Shown piece after piece: positions 34,811 to 43,055 of a stretch of DNA of 64,000 nucleotides. The number at the start of each line of letters is the position of its first letter. The stretch's first letter is position 1. Made by a program: the position numbers and the translations under genes. The notes under the pieces were generated by a model, which was not told the DNA's origin, did not search any database, and saw only the letters and a program-made list of their open reading frames with translations. The DNA is taken from the NCBI GenBank assembly GCA_963806635.1, contig CAWDZA010000023.1:186001-250000 (forward strand), given 5' to 3'. The stretch is from CAVVEQ01 sp963806635 (GTDB taxonomy: Bacteria; Chloroflexota; Anaerolineae; Anaerolineales; Anaerolineaceae).

Positions 34811-36004
34811 TCAATTTCCAAGCCATAATTGGTTGGTGAGGAGCAGGAAGTTCTGGTTCGCCTCGGGTTCCATTGCCCCGGAAGGCAACAACCCGCCGGA
34901 AACCAGATCAATCAATTGAAATTTAATCCCATACTCACCGGAGGCTTGCGCCGAAGAGGATAGCAGCAATTTACTGCCATCCGGAGAAAAGGCTGCACCC
35001 CCAAGGAGACCCGATGATTCGGGCAGCTCTTTTGTTCCCGGGGTGGCGGGGTCAACCAGAAAGTTGCGGGTGCCGCTCACCTTGCCCGAATAATCGCTGC
35101 GGTCGTAGCGAACTGCGGCGATGCGCGCACCATCCGGCGACCAGGAAAAATCACCCAGCAGGTCGCCCGGCAAGGATATCGGTGTTCGCGTTGCAAGGTC
35201 GATCCCGGTGAATGCCAGGCTGCTTTTCCCGGCTTCATTTTCGTAAGAATATGCGATCTGCTTTCCGTCCGGCGAGAGCCTGACATGCTTCATGCCCTCC
35301 AGCAGTTCGGAGGCGCCCGCATCCACCTTCAAACGGAAAACCCCCTCCCGCTGGCATATCCCTTCCCCGCCGCAGCTCCCTTTTTGCCAGTAGATATCCC
35401 CGCCAGGCGAAATCGCCTCCAGCTCGATCGGGAAATCCCCGCTGGCAGTCATCACCTGGAGCGCGGCGCCTTCAAGATTGGTGGCGACGATCGCATTTCC
35501 GTTTTCGCCGGTTCGAATATAAATAACCCCGCTGCCATCTTTTTTCCAGGCTGCTCCGCGCGATCCTGAATCAAAGAAGGCATCCGTGATAAGCATCGTT
35601 TCGCTCCCGTCGTTATTTGCCTCAAAGAGGTTGCTCCCCTGATTCAGAAGCAGATGGGCGCCATCCGGAGAAACGTCCTGCAGGTTCCAACCCTGCTGCG
35701 CTACCTGCGTCAGGGCTGCCTGACCCAAGTCATAACGGAAAACCCCCATATCCTGGTACCCCTCCCCCAGGCGCTCGCGTAAACCATAGTAGATCGCTTC
35801 CCCAGTCAAAACCGGGGCTTTCGTTAAGGATTGGCCTGTTTGATCGTTCGTGGAAGACGGAGCCGTTGGCAGCACCTGTGGGGAAAGCTGTGCTGGCAGA
35901 ACCTGCGGTGAGGGCTGCGAAGAGGCAGCCGCTGGAGCGGCGGTGGCGCAGGCACACAGCAATGGAAGAATCATCCAGGAGGTCGCGATGTGGAATGTTT
36001 TCAT
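34811..36004 (-). CDS. Beta-propeller (PD40/TolB-like) lipoprotein
   Basis: 397 residues from ATG 36004. The signal MKTFHIATSWMILPLLCAC carries a lipobox-like cysteine, then a Ala/Pro/Ser linker with a repeated SPQVLPAQ-type unit. The rest shows four or five PD40 blades: LQDVSPDGAHLLLN, LSPDGKQIAYSYENE, FSWSPDGARIAAVRY and FSPDGSKLLLSSSAQ. The fold is a surface-attached propeller for binding; no enzyme site is visible. The stop of the SGNH-like gene is 22 bp upstream, so it belongs to the same run. Confidence 0.82.
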   Translation of the reverse strand: MKTFHIATSWMILPLLCACATAAPAAASSQPSPQVLPAQLSPQVLPTAPSSTNDQTGQSLTKAPVLTGEAIYYGLRERLGEGYQDMGVFRYDLGQAALTQVAQQGWNLQDVSPDGAHLLLNQGSNLFEANNDGSETMLITDAFFDSGSRGAAWKKDGSGVIYIRTGENGNAIVATNLEGAALQVMTASGDFPIELEAISPGGDIYWQKGSCGGEGICQREGVFRLKVDAGASELLEGMKHVRLSPDGKQIAYSYENEAGKSSLAFTGIDLATRTPISLPGDLLGDFSWSPDGARIAAVRYDRSDYSGKVSGTRNFLVDPATPGTKELPESSGLLGGAAFSPDGSKLLLSSSAQASGEYGIKFQLIDLVSGGLLPSGAMEPEANQNFLLLTNQLWLGN

Positions 36005-36026
36005 TTTTTCAAATTCTGAGATGAAA

Positions 36027-36959
36027 TTAATTTTGTTTTCCGGTCGCCTGGCGCCAGAGGGTATCCAGGGTTTCCAGTCCGCCAAAGCTGGCCACGTTCC
36101 AGGCATCGTAGGAAACGTGGAACCCATCGGGGCGGTTGGGATCCATGCCATGATGCGGAAGCGGCTGGACCGCACGCCAGAAATTCCACAGCGGAATATC
36201 GTACTCATACGCCAGCTTCGCTGTGGTTAGGTTCAGACTGTTATCGCCCTCCAGGTTATCGGCCTTGGTGGCCAATACGGGAACCACGCCATGGGCGATG
36301 GCATATTCTATGATCTTCCGCATGTAGGCTTCATACTGTTCCGCCGTTCGCCCGTCCCACCAGACCTCCAGGCGAATGAACATGAAGGTTGGTTTGGTGA
36401 CCCGGATCTCGCACTCCAGCGGGTTTTCTCCCGGCAGGCACACATCCGGGTTGGCCCACATGGGCGAAAGAACCGCAGCGGCATTGAACCCACCCTTCAC
36501 CCCCTGGCTGTCTGTATTAAAGTGCCCGGCGAAGTTATCGATCGTTTCCTGAAACTGCTTGTGGTCGTCGGTGAGGACAAACCGGTCCTTCAAATCGAAC
36601 AAACCCATGAATGCTTCCTTGATGCTCTGGCAATCCCCGATCTTGGAAAACGATTTGGGATCGTTCCCCAGAGTCAGCCCGGTCTTATATATTTCCATCG
36701 CGCGGGGGCTGAGCGTGGGGATGATCGGCCAGTTCTGCCAGTCTTCCGGTTTCAGGCGCAGGTCAGGGGTGAGCGTTGGAGTTGGGGCGGAGGTGGGGGT
36801 AATCGTCGGAGGAACCGTGGTCTGGGTGATCGTAGGGGTTGGCTGGGGGGTATCCGTGGGGGGAACCGGGGTGGGCTCGTATTTAACTTTGCAGCCTGCC
36901 AGAAGCAAGGAGGCAGCCACCAGTCCGGAGATAATTCTGTATACCATCATCTTTTTCAT
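36027..36959 (-). CDS. SGNH-like lipoprotein 1 with Pro/Thr linker
   Basis: 310 residues from ATG 36959, preferred over TTG 36971. Signal peptide to LLLAGC, then a Thr/Pro-rich linker of about 45 residues. The body contains FSKIGDCQS, LSPMWANPDVC, ECEIRVTKPTFMFIRLEVWW, VLATKADN and PLPHHGMDPNRPDGFHVSYD, a layout like SGNH hydrolase relatives in which the nucleophile block reads GDC instead of GDS. The terminal D/H pair may be DGFH. The neighbour at 37056-38040 is a paralogue. It may bind or modify envelope glycans. Confidence 0.72.
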   Translation of the reverse strand: MKKMMVYRIISGLVAASLLLAGCKVKYEPTPVPPTDTPQPTPTITQTTVPPTITPTSAPTPTLTPDLRLKPEDWQNWPIIPTLSPRAMEIYKTGLTLGNDPKSFSKIGDCQSIKEAFMGLFDLKDRFVLTDDHKQFQETIDNFAGHFNTDSQGVKGGFNAAAVLSPMWANPDVCLPGENPLECEIRVTKPTFMFIRLEVWWDGRTAEQYEAYMRKIIEYAIAHGVVPVLATKADNLEGDNSLNLTTAKLAYEYDIPLWNFWRAVQPLPHHGMDPNRPDGFHVSYDAWNVASFGGLETLDTLWRQATGKQN

Positions 36960-37018
36960 TGCACCTGCCAATAAGTTGTGATTCTACAATAATCCTGGGG
37001 TAAATTCCATATTGTTGA

Positions 37019-37053
37019 TATTAAATATATTTTAAATATTCAAATTTATTTAT
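37019..37053. repeat. AT-rich palindromic element, copy 2 of 3
   Basis: TATTAAATATATTTTAAATATTCAAATTTATTTAT-like tract (positions 37019-37053) just upstream of SGNH-like lipoprotein 1. It shares its core with 34097-34127 and 50641-50688. Confidence 0.6.
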
Positions 37054-37055
37054 AC

Positions 37056-38040
37056 TTATTGCGCCGCCGATGCTGCCCGCCAGACTCGATCGAGAGCCTG
37101 CAGCGCGGTCAGGTTGCGAACCGGCCAGGCTTTCTGCATGGCGAAGGGGTCGTCGAAACGGTTGCCGGCGTACGTCAGGTGAGCTCCGTCCTCCTGAAGA
37201 CCTCCGCCGGGCAGCGGTTGAACCGCCGCCCAATAATTCCATAGGGGAACATCGTATTCCCTGGCAAGCCGCACGATCATTTCGTTGACAGCCCCGTCTC
37301 CCTCCAGGTTATCCGCCTTGGTGGTCAGGATAGGTACGATGCCCCTTGCGATGGTCATATCCAGGATGCGGCGCATGTTGGTTTCATACGTGCTGATTGG
37401 CGAGAGGGCTTCGTTGGTGCCCAGCATAATAATGGCAAATGCGGGTTTCTGGATGCGGTACTCGCACTCCAGGGGTGTCTCCCCGCTCTGGCACAAATCC
37501 GGGTTGGCCCACAAGGGGGAGAGTTCTGAAGCGGTGGTAAAGCTGCGCTCAGCAGCCAGGCTGCGGCGGTTGAAGGAACCCTGGAAGTGGTCTGATGACC
37601 GCCTGGAGGTCCGTGTATTGACCAAGGGAGTAGTGGTCTGCACCTTTATCAAAATCTCCCAGGAACCACTCCGCGGAGGACTCGCAATCCCCCACCTTGG
37701 AAAATGAGTAGGGGTTGTTGCCCAGCGCCAACCCCTTCTGATATATCTCCCCCACCCTGGTGGAAACGCTTTCCGGGATGACCGACAGGTTCTGCCATTC
37801 GCCGGGGGCAAGGGTGGGAAGAACCGGTATCGGGGTTGGGTCAGGCATTTGGGTGGGGTCCGGCTGAAACGGGGTGCCGGTAACCGTGGTTGGAAGCGTC
37901 TGGGTTGGTTGAGGTACGGTCGTAATAGGCGCGGGTGCCAGCGGGTTGCCCAGCGAAGCAGAACAAGCTGCCAGCAGCAACGCAAGACATAAAGTTTGTA
38001 TTAAAAGCGAGGGGATTCTTGACCCCATCGATTTATTCAC
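37056..38040 (-). CDS. SGNH-like lipoprotein 2, one frameshift
   Basis: A paralogue of 36027-36959. It starts at GTG 38040 or ATG 38028, has signal SLLIQTLCLALLLAAC and a Thr/Pro linker, then FSKVGDCESSAEWFLGDF. The frame breaks near 37595 (LQAVI) and continues in the next frame from DHFQGSFNRRSLAAERSF through LSPLWANPDLCQSGETPLECEY, FAIIMLGTNEALSPIS, LTTKADNLEGDG and GAHLTYAGNRFDD. Here the third block IMLGTNE and the terminal GAHLT are clear SGNH features. Joined length is about 325 residues. The 5' end overlaps the preceding gene. Confidence 0.75.
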
Positions 38041-39160
38041 ACCCCAGCCTTCCTTCGATCTCCCGGGCGATCCTTTCAGCCAGAAGCTGCTCGCCAGCCG
38101 GGGTCAGGTGGATGGCACTGTTGGTAAATTCGCTCTCCGGCACCAGGTCCCAAAGATCCAGGTAGTTCCACCCGTTGGCAACCGCTTTGGACTGGAGCGC
38201 CTGACGGTAATCATCATACGCCCAGCGCGGGTAAAAGAAGTTGTAGCGTATATCGCTGTTTTCGCCGCGGCTGATCAGGATGGGCTCGTTCACGAAAATG
38301 ATCGGTGTATCCCCTGCCAGTTTTAACCCGGCGACAATCGGGTTGAAATCCAGGGAGGAGGCAAGGTCGAACGGCTCCTGTTTATTGAATGTATTATCGG
38401 GCTCAAAATCCCGCTCGGCGGGTTTCCAGGATTGGGAAAGATCCTGGTCGACACCAGTGGCTGCCCACATCACACCAAAGAGCTGGTAGCGAACCCAATC
38501 CGCCAGTCCGCGCCGCTGCGCCTGGATGCGGTCCCATAGATTCTGGTTCGCTTGAGGCGGGATCTGGATGCCCGGAAAAAGGCTTTCCGCCTCGGCGCGG
38601 TTGTAACTCAATAAAGGAGATGTGGCGGGGTTCATGCCCGGAAAGGATTCCAGCGTCATCGGCCAGACGATCAAATCCGGTTCAAGTTTCAATGCCCGGT
38701 TCATAAACAGCACATCTTTTTGCAGGGAGAGTGTGGGGTATGCCATGTTATAGAAAACAATCTGTTTCCCATCGCAGGTTCGGATGCCCTTTGCGTTGAG
38801 CTGCCCCGCCAGGGTCTGATTGTTTGCCAGCAGTGTGCCCCAAACAGAGGAATCTCCAAAAATGAATACGCGGAACTCGTCCGCACCTTTGGGTTGCGAG
38901 GCAGCGTGAGAAGCCAGCATCGCGTCCAAATCGTTGATGGTCATGTTGTTGGATTTTTGCGGGTTTTCTCCGTAGGGAAAACGCTCCCGCCCCGGGAAAA
39001 GGCGGTTGTAGAGTGATAGCGGTCCCAGAGCACTTGCGGGTTTGAAAATCAACGCCAGGGCCAGGAAGATTGCCAGCAGGATCAGCGCCCGCGCAAGGAC
39101 GGAACCCACAAACCGGGGGGAGGGTTGGAATTTTGGAGGAGTCTCTGGATTCTGGCTCAT
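38033..39160 (-). CDS. SGNH-family envelope protein, DltD/AlgJ-like partner of MBOAT
   Basis: 375 residues: one N-terminal helix (about 20-40) anchoring an extracellular SGNH domain. Block I is FIFGDSSVWGTLL with Ser after GD, an N residue follows in FVNEPIL, and the C-terminal catalytic pair is in NSAIHLTPAGEQLLAERI. The gene directly follows the MBOAT gene with no gap (stop and start adjacent), the standard MBOAT-SGNH pairing in which the MBOAT brings acyl groups across the membrane and the SGNH protein passes them to a polymer. The acceptor is unknown. Confidence 0.85.
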   Translation of the reverse strand: MSQNPETPPKFQPSPRFVGSVLARALILLAIFLALALIFKPASALGPLSLYNRLFPGRERFPYGENPQKSNNMTINDLDAMLASHAASQPKGADEFRVFIFGDSSVWGTLLANNQTLAGQLNAKGIRTCDGKQIVFYNMAYPTLSLQKDVLFMNRALKLEPDLIVWPMTLESFPGMNPATSPLLSYNRAEAESLFPGIQIPPQANQNLWDRIQAQRRGLADWVRYQLFGVMWAATGVDQDLSQSWKPAERDFEPDNTFNKQEPFDLASSLDFNPIVAGLKLAGDTPIIFVNEPILISRGENSDIRYNFFYPRWAYDDYRQALQSKAVANGWNYLDLWDLVPESEFTNSAIHLTPAGEQLLAERIAREIEGRLGCE

Positions 39161-40585
39161 CTATGCTCCAAACAGCCTGCCAATAACCTGCAGCGCCTGG
39201 GCTGGATCAGGCACCGTGAACCACACCCACCCCAGGGCCAGGTAATTAAAGGTAAGAAAAATACCTAGTGCATTGAAGGTTTTCGCCCAACCCGGTTGAG
39301 AGATCCATCCGGCGGTGCGCGGCTTCGCCCACTCTGAGTAGCGGTTCTGGACAAACAAACCCACGCCCTGCCATAACCCCCAGATGATAAACGACCAGGT
39401 GATCCCGTGCCACATCCCGATCAGCACCATGGTGGTCACCTGGGTGAACAGCAGGATGAACCAGGTCGGAAAGCGTTTTTTAGAGGAGCGCATGGCGCGG
39501 GTAAGCGGGTTGAAATAATATGCCCGGAACCAGCCCGTGAGGGTCATGTGCCAGTTATTCCAGAATTGGGTCAGGTTGGGCTTCAGATAAGGGCGGTTGA
39601 AGTTCTCGGGCAGGACGATCCCCAACCAGATGCCAAGGCCGATGGCGATATCCGTGTAGCCGCTGAAATCGAAGTAGATCTGGAAGGCGAAGGCATAGAG
39701 CAGCACCCAGGTCCAGCCGCTGGAACTGACCTGGGAAGCGTTCGTGGCGTTGAGCGCGATGAGCGCCAGCGCATCCGCCAGCACAAATTTTCGGAAGAGC
39801 CCCGCGAGTAGCCGCTTTCCCCCGGCCATAAATTGGCCCGAGTCCAGGTTCGAGGGCTTGCGCAGGTCGCCGATGAATCGTTCCAGGCGGTCTATGGGAC
39901 CGGCTGTTACCGCCGGGAAAAAGATGACGTAATTGACGTATTCCTGCAGGCTCACCCCCGGCAACCTGCCTGTCTGCCGGTCGCGCAGAGTATGGATCAG
40001 GCGGAAGGAGATGTAGGAGAATCCCAGCCAGCGGATATCCAGGGGCGAAGCAAGTGCGGCGGATTGACCATTCCATTCGCGAAGCAGGCCGCTGACCCAG
40101 TTGGTGAGCGGGGGGTATTTAAGCACAACCAGCAGGGTGATTAAAAGGATGATGCCACCAGCAAGCAAAACGGGGTTGGTACGCTTCTGGCGGGCAACTG
40201 CCCAGGTGAAAGCGCCCACGACCAAAACTACGGTTAATATTGGGAAGATCTGTGGTGGGCGTCCGGGTGTGATCAATCCGGTTTGGGTAATGAAGCGTGT
40301 CAAGCCCATCAGAACGACGATCCCGCCAACCACCAGCAGGGCGGGAAGGTTGTTTTTGAGGCTGCGGTCTTCAGGCGGAGCTGTAACTGCCCAGGCAAAA
40401 ACGGTCAAAGCCAGCGTTCCCACGGGCAGCCAGAAATCCAGGTAGCGGATGGGCAGCGCTGGCTGCAGCCAAAATACAGAGAGGCAGCTCAGAACGAGCA
40501 GCACCCAACCACGCGAAAGCCGGCGCAGAAGCAGTCTGTAGGCCAGGATCAGGATGGCGAAGATCAGGATATTCTGAAGGGTCAT
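39161..40585 (-). CDS. MBOAT-family O-acyltransferase (DltB/AlgI type)
   Basis: 474 residues, about eleven helices. The MBOAT core shows YFDFSGYTDIAIGLGIWLG, NFNRPYLKPNLTQFWNNWH and TGWFRAYYFNPL, and the catalytic His lies in IGMWHGITWSFIIWG. These are the hallmarks of DltB/AlgI/PatA proteins that accept an acyl thioester from a cytoplasmic carrier. It is preceded by a 40-residue microprotein gene and followed immediately by the SGNH gene, the same order of parts as in dlt loci. The acyl donor may be the carrier protein at 33811-34059. Confidence 0.93.
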   Translation of the reverse strand: MTLQNILIFAILILAYRLLLRRLSRGWVLLVLSCLSVFWLQPALPIRYLDFWLPVGTLALTVFAWAVTAPPEDRSLKNNLPALLVVGGIVVLMGLTRFITQTGLITPGRPPQIFPILTVVLVVGAFTWAVARQKRTNPVLLAGGIILLITLLVVLKYPPLTNWVSGLLREWNGQSAALASPLDIRWLGFSYISFRLIHTLRDRQTGRLPGVSLQEYVNYVIFFPAVTAGPIDRLERFIGDLRKPSNLDSGQFMAGGKRLLAGLFRKFVLADALALIALNATNASQVSSSGWTWVLLYAFAFQIYFDFSGYTDIAIGLGIWLGIVLPENFNRPYLKPNLTQFWNNWHMTLTGWFRAYYFNPLTRAMRSSKKRFPTWFILLFTQVTTMVLIGMWHGITWSFIIWGLWQGVGLFVQNRYSEWAKPRTAGWISQPGWAKTFNALGIFLTFNYLALGWVWFTVPDPAQALQVIGRLFGA

Positions 40586-40657
40586 GATTCGAAGTTAGTA
40601 TTTTAAATGAAAAATTCGCTGTTTTCACCAATTTCAGGAGGAAACAGCGAATTGCTC

Positions 40658-40780
40658 TTAGAATCCCTGGTAAATCCACTGGGGGGCGCTATCGGCCGTG
40701 AAGACGAAAACAGCCAGCACAAGCAGGCAGATCAGCAACGCCCAGAGGTTTTCGCGGGAAAAAATCTTCCCCAGGATCAT
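40658..40780 (-). CDS. DltX-like 40-residue membrane microprotein
   Basis: A short gene of 40 codons. A basic N-terminus (MILGKIFSREN) precedes one helix (LWALLICLLVLAVFVF) and an outward C-terminus TADSAPQWIYQGF. The ending W-I-Y-Q-G-F resembles the conserved F-I-Y-x-x-F end of DltX, whose tyrosine relays D-alanine between DltB and DltD. The start overlaps the upstream lipoprotein stop by 4 bp (ATGA) and the MBOAT gene follows 72 bp later. Size, topology, ending and place all agree with a DltX-like acyl-relay peptide. The family assignment is inferred from the short motif. Confidence 0.72.
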   Translation of the reverse strand: MILGKIFSRENLWALLICLLVLAVFVFTADSAPQWIYQGF

Positions 40781-41172
40781 TTGTAACCGCATACCTGCCA
40801 ATCGCTCCCCTGCCGCTTGACCAGGAAAGGTCGCTTGCTCAGATCGATCTGCATGTTCTCGTTGTTGTAGGTGGCGTTGATCTTGCCTGTGCAGGTGACC
40901 ACGTCCATATCCCCCTCGCTGCCGGTCTTCTTACAGGCGAGGTCCTGCAATTCGGTCTTGACCGCCTGGAAGGAATCGAGTTCCATGGCTGCCTGGGCTT
41001 CCCAGTCCTTGCAGGAGAGCGTGGAAAGCGCGTTGGTATCCTTGTTCACCAGGGCGTTCAGATAGGATTGCACCGCCACGGCTGATTCATCCCCGTTTGA
41101 CTTGGCTGCGCATGCGGAAAGTAAAGTAATTGAGAGAAGACTGAGGGAAAATATGACCAATAAGTGCTTCAC
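40777..41172 (-). CDS. Small lipoprotein, NTF2-like, first gene of the MBOAT operon
   Basis: 131 residues from GTG 41172, which follows GGAGGT; the longer frame to 41214 is rejected. Signal peptide MKHLLVIFSLSLLSITLLSAC ends in a lipobox. The remainder (VAVQSYLNALVNKDTNALST, CKDWEAQAAME, CTGKINATYNNE, DWQVCGYK) looks like a small cone-shaped NTF2/DUF4878-type domain with two cysteine pairs. Its stop overlaps the microprotein start, so the two are coupled. Function is unknown. Confidence 0.75.
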   Translation of the reverse strand: MKHLLVIFSLSLLSITLLSACAAKSNGDESAVAVQSYLNALVNKDTNALSTLSCKDWEAQAAMELDSFQAVKTELQDLACKKTGSEGDMDVVTCTGKINATYNNENMQIDLSKRPFLVKRQGSDWQVCGYK

Positions 41173-41214
41173 CGGTACCTCCAATAAGCCACAACACTCG
41201 ATTCTTGCGAACAA

Positions 41215-41395
41215 AATTATATCACCCGGAAGTTTTCGTTAAGTGAAGTGAGTGTCATCAGCAATAAATTAACATTCTGTTTTAATGTTGTCCTACATTA
41301 TACAAATATCATACAACAAGCGAGAATATACAATATATGGGAGACAATTATCGTTTAATCTATACGAATAGCTGTCAGAAAAAATCTTTCCTTTA
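41215..41395. other. AT-rich tract next to the iterons (candidate unwinding region)
   Basis: About 180 bases visibly rich in A/T with no gene, including an AACATT/AATGTT inverted repeat near 41270-41288 and several TATACAA-type strings. It directly abuts the iteron array, the usual arrangement of an iteron-type replication origin. It could equally be the promoter region of the minus-strand MBOAT operon. Confidence 0.45.
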
Positions 41396-41584
41396 TGCAA
41401 TATTTGCATTCAGGCGGTAATGCAGAATTTGCCTCATTGGGTAAGTGCAAAATTTGCTATTTCGCGAAGTGGAGATTTTTGCATTCAGGCGGGAAGGCAG
41501 ATTTTACCCTCCGGATTCCTGCGGGCAGGATTTGCCCTCCTTAAGGATGCAGAATATGCACGTGTTAAGAGTGCAGAAGTTGCA
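41396..41584. repeat. Array of eight 13-bp iterons
   Basis: Eight degenerate copies of TGCAGAATTTGCA begin at 41396, 41421, 41446, 41471, 41496, 41524, 41548 and 41572. The first five are exactly 25 bp apart and the rest 28, 24 and 24. Each is a loose palindrome (TGCA...TGCA). The array lies just 3' of the ribbon-helix-helix-like gene and ParA gene. It is a candidate centromere (parC) for that pair or an iteron origin. The 12-bp spacers are too short for CRISPR. Confidence 0.82.
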
Positions 41585-41601
41585 CGAGATTCTAATCACT
41601 A

Positions 41602-42033
41602 CTAATTAACGACTTTTTCTACTGGAAGACTCCTGGATCTTTTTTTATTCCTTTTCTGATCGTCGGTATGTAAATCAGGGATTACCAGATTCCAATCATA
41701 ACGCGGGCTGCGAGAAGGAGTTTTGAGCGGACCAAGATCAAGACTGCCAGCGTTGAAAGATTCCAGAAAACGAATCAAAGCCAATGTGACCAGCTGACTG
41801 GCCGGAATTGACAATCGAGTGGAAAGATCGGATATTTGATTGCGAATGTGCGGGGGCAGGTCATACGTCGCGCGCCGCTCCCGCCGGTCTGCGATCTTTT
41901 GTCGTTCCCGGGCTTTTTTCTCGCGCTCGCGCCTTGGCATCTGTGCGTCCACCTGGCGCTGCTCCATCTCCTTCAACAATGCCGAAACTTCCGGATCTAT
42001 TAAATCCCTGCGGGGAAGGTTGCTTTTAGGCAT
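41602..42033 (-). CDS. Ribbon-helix-helix-like DNA-binding protein, ParA partner
   Basis: 143 residues. A very basic, charged N-terminal half (RREREKKARERQKIADRRERRA) is followed by TYDLPPHIRNQISDLSTRLS and IPASQLVTLALIRFLESF, the strand-helix-helix pattern of CopG/ParG-like proteins. A basic tail ends the protein. The gene overlaps the ParA gene by 8 bp and abuts the iterons. The inferred role is the centromere-binding partition protein for ParA 1, and possibly an autorepressor. The C-terminal repeat-like SRSPRYDWNLVIPDLH is of unknown meaning. Confidence 0.72.
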   Translation of the reverse strand: MPKSNLPRRDLIDPEVSALLKEMEQRQVDAQMPRREREKKARERQKIADRRERRATYDLPPHIRNQISDLSTRLSIPASQLVTLALIRFLESFNAGSLDLGPLKTPSRSPRYDWNLVIPDLHTDDQKRNKKRSRSLPVEKVVN

Positions 42034-42796
42034 CCAGCACCTCCATAAATTTGGTTAGTATCTGACGGTACCCACCGATCCGTCTGCGGTCCTCTGGCAA
42101 GCCTTTCATGGCCAGGCAGGTGGGCGCGTATTCCCAGAGCGTCCTGCCGTACGCCGGCGCTTCGCGGACACGAGTATCCTGCGGGATGGGCGGCCACAGG
42201 TGTCCACCAAAGGTTTGGATCAAACTCTGGAACTGCAGGTAGGTCTCGCGGGTGGTACGGTCAAAAAATGTGGGTAGAATGCAGTAACCTTCCAGGGAAT
42301 GACCCCGACGCGAGAACTCACCCATACTGCGGATCACCTCCTGCAACCCATCCACAGAAAGCGAATCCATACGGGTGGGGATGACCACCCAGTTGCTGGA
42401 AAGCAACCCACTTGCATGCAGGGAATCCAGCGAGGGTGCCATATCCAGGAGGACGACATCATACCCGCCCCCTGTGATCGCCTCCAGGAACCGAACACTG
42501 CCTGAGGGGGATTTTGCAAACTCGTTCTGCACGGCCTCGGTGTGCTTATCGCCGGGAAGCACATCCAGATTCTCACGGGCGCCAACCACAAGCGAGGGCA
42601 GATCCCTGTTTTCACAGATCAGACCGAACAGCCCCGGCGACTTTGGCAGACCCAGGGAGAGGGCCACATGTCCCTGGGAATCCATGTCCACCAACAGAAC
42701 CCGCCGGCCAGCCAGCGCCAGACCGTGGGCAAGCGTAACAGCAGTGGTGGTTTTTCCAACCCCACCTTTCTGGTTTGCAAACGATACAATCTTCAC
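42026..42796 (-). CDS. ParA-family partition ATPase 1
   Basis: About 256 residues from GTG 42796, placed five bases after GAGGA; an earlier GTG at 42817 is possible. Deviant Walker A NQKGGVGKTTT, switch I LVDMDSQGH and Walker B YDVVLLDMAPSLDSL are intact. No N-terminal DNA-binding extension is present, so it belongs to the small ParA (type Ib-like) class that pairs with ribbon-helix-helix proteins. The 42847-42910 inverted repeat lies in its promoter region. Confidence 0.92.
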   Translation of the reverse strand: MKIVSFANQKGGVGKTTTAVTLAHGLALAGRRVLLVDMDSQGHVALSLGLPKSPGLFGLICENRDLPSLVVGARENLDVLPGDKHTEAVQNEFAKSPSGSVRFLEAITGGGYDVVLLDMAPSLDSLHASGLLSSNWVVIPTRMDSLSVDGLQEVIRSMGEFSRRGHSLEGYCILPTFFDRTTRETYLQFQSLIQTFGGHLWPPIPQDTRVREAPAYGRTLWEYAPTCLAMKGLPEDRRRIGGYRQILTKFMEVLDA

Positions 42797-42846
42797 AAAT
42801 TCCTCATCTGACACCACCTTAATTTTGATCGTAATTCCAAAAATAA

Positions 42847-42910
42847 GGGTCGCCCCTAGAAATTATAGCTGAAAATGAAAGAAATATTCAATAAATCGCT
42901 TTGGCGACCC
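42847..42910. repeat. Inverted repeat GGGTCGCC/GGCGACCC in the ParA 1 promoter region
   Basis: Perfect 8-bp arms at 42847-42854 and 42903-42910, 48 bp apart, upstream of the ParA 1 start. The distance suits looped operator half-sites rather than a terminator. Confidence 0.55.
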
Positions 42911-43033
42911 TGCAATACTTTCAGCGTCACCCCATAAACCCCTCATTGGCACGAATAATGCGTTATTGTAAGTAAAGGCGTGAAAATGTACGCTTCAGAG
43001 AAATAATTCCAGGATATTTGAAAAAAGATGGGA

Positions 43034-43055
43034 AAGTGTAACCGCGGTTACACTT
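43034..43055. promoter_or_regulatory. 22-bp perfect palindrome, candidate parS
   Basis: AAGTGTAACCG followed by its exact reverse complement, spanning the parB stop codon and the 21 bases after it. A core of the same palindrome (GTAACCGCGGTTAC) is repeated at 47444-47457. Length and symmetry resemble ParB/KorB binding sites, although the sequence differs from the chromosomal parS consensus. Confidence 0.65.

Noticed and set aside
41396..41584. The regular repeats as a CRISPR array
   Set aside because: Units are 13 bp with about 12-bp gaps, degenerate and without cas genes; the pattern fits iterons.
41420..41605. A plus-strand ORF of 61 codons inside the iteron array
   Set aside because: It simply reads through the repeats, has no ribosome site and no family-like sequence.
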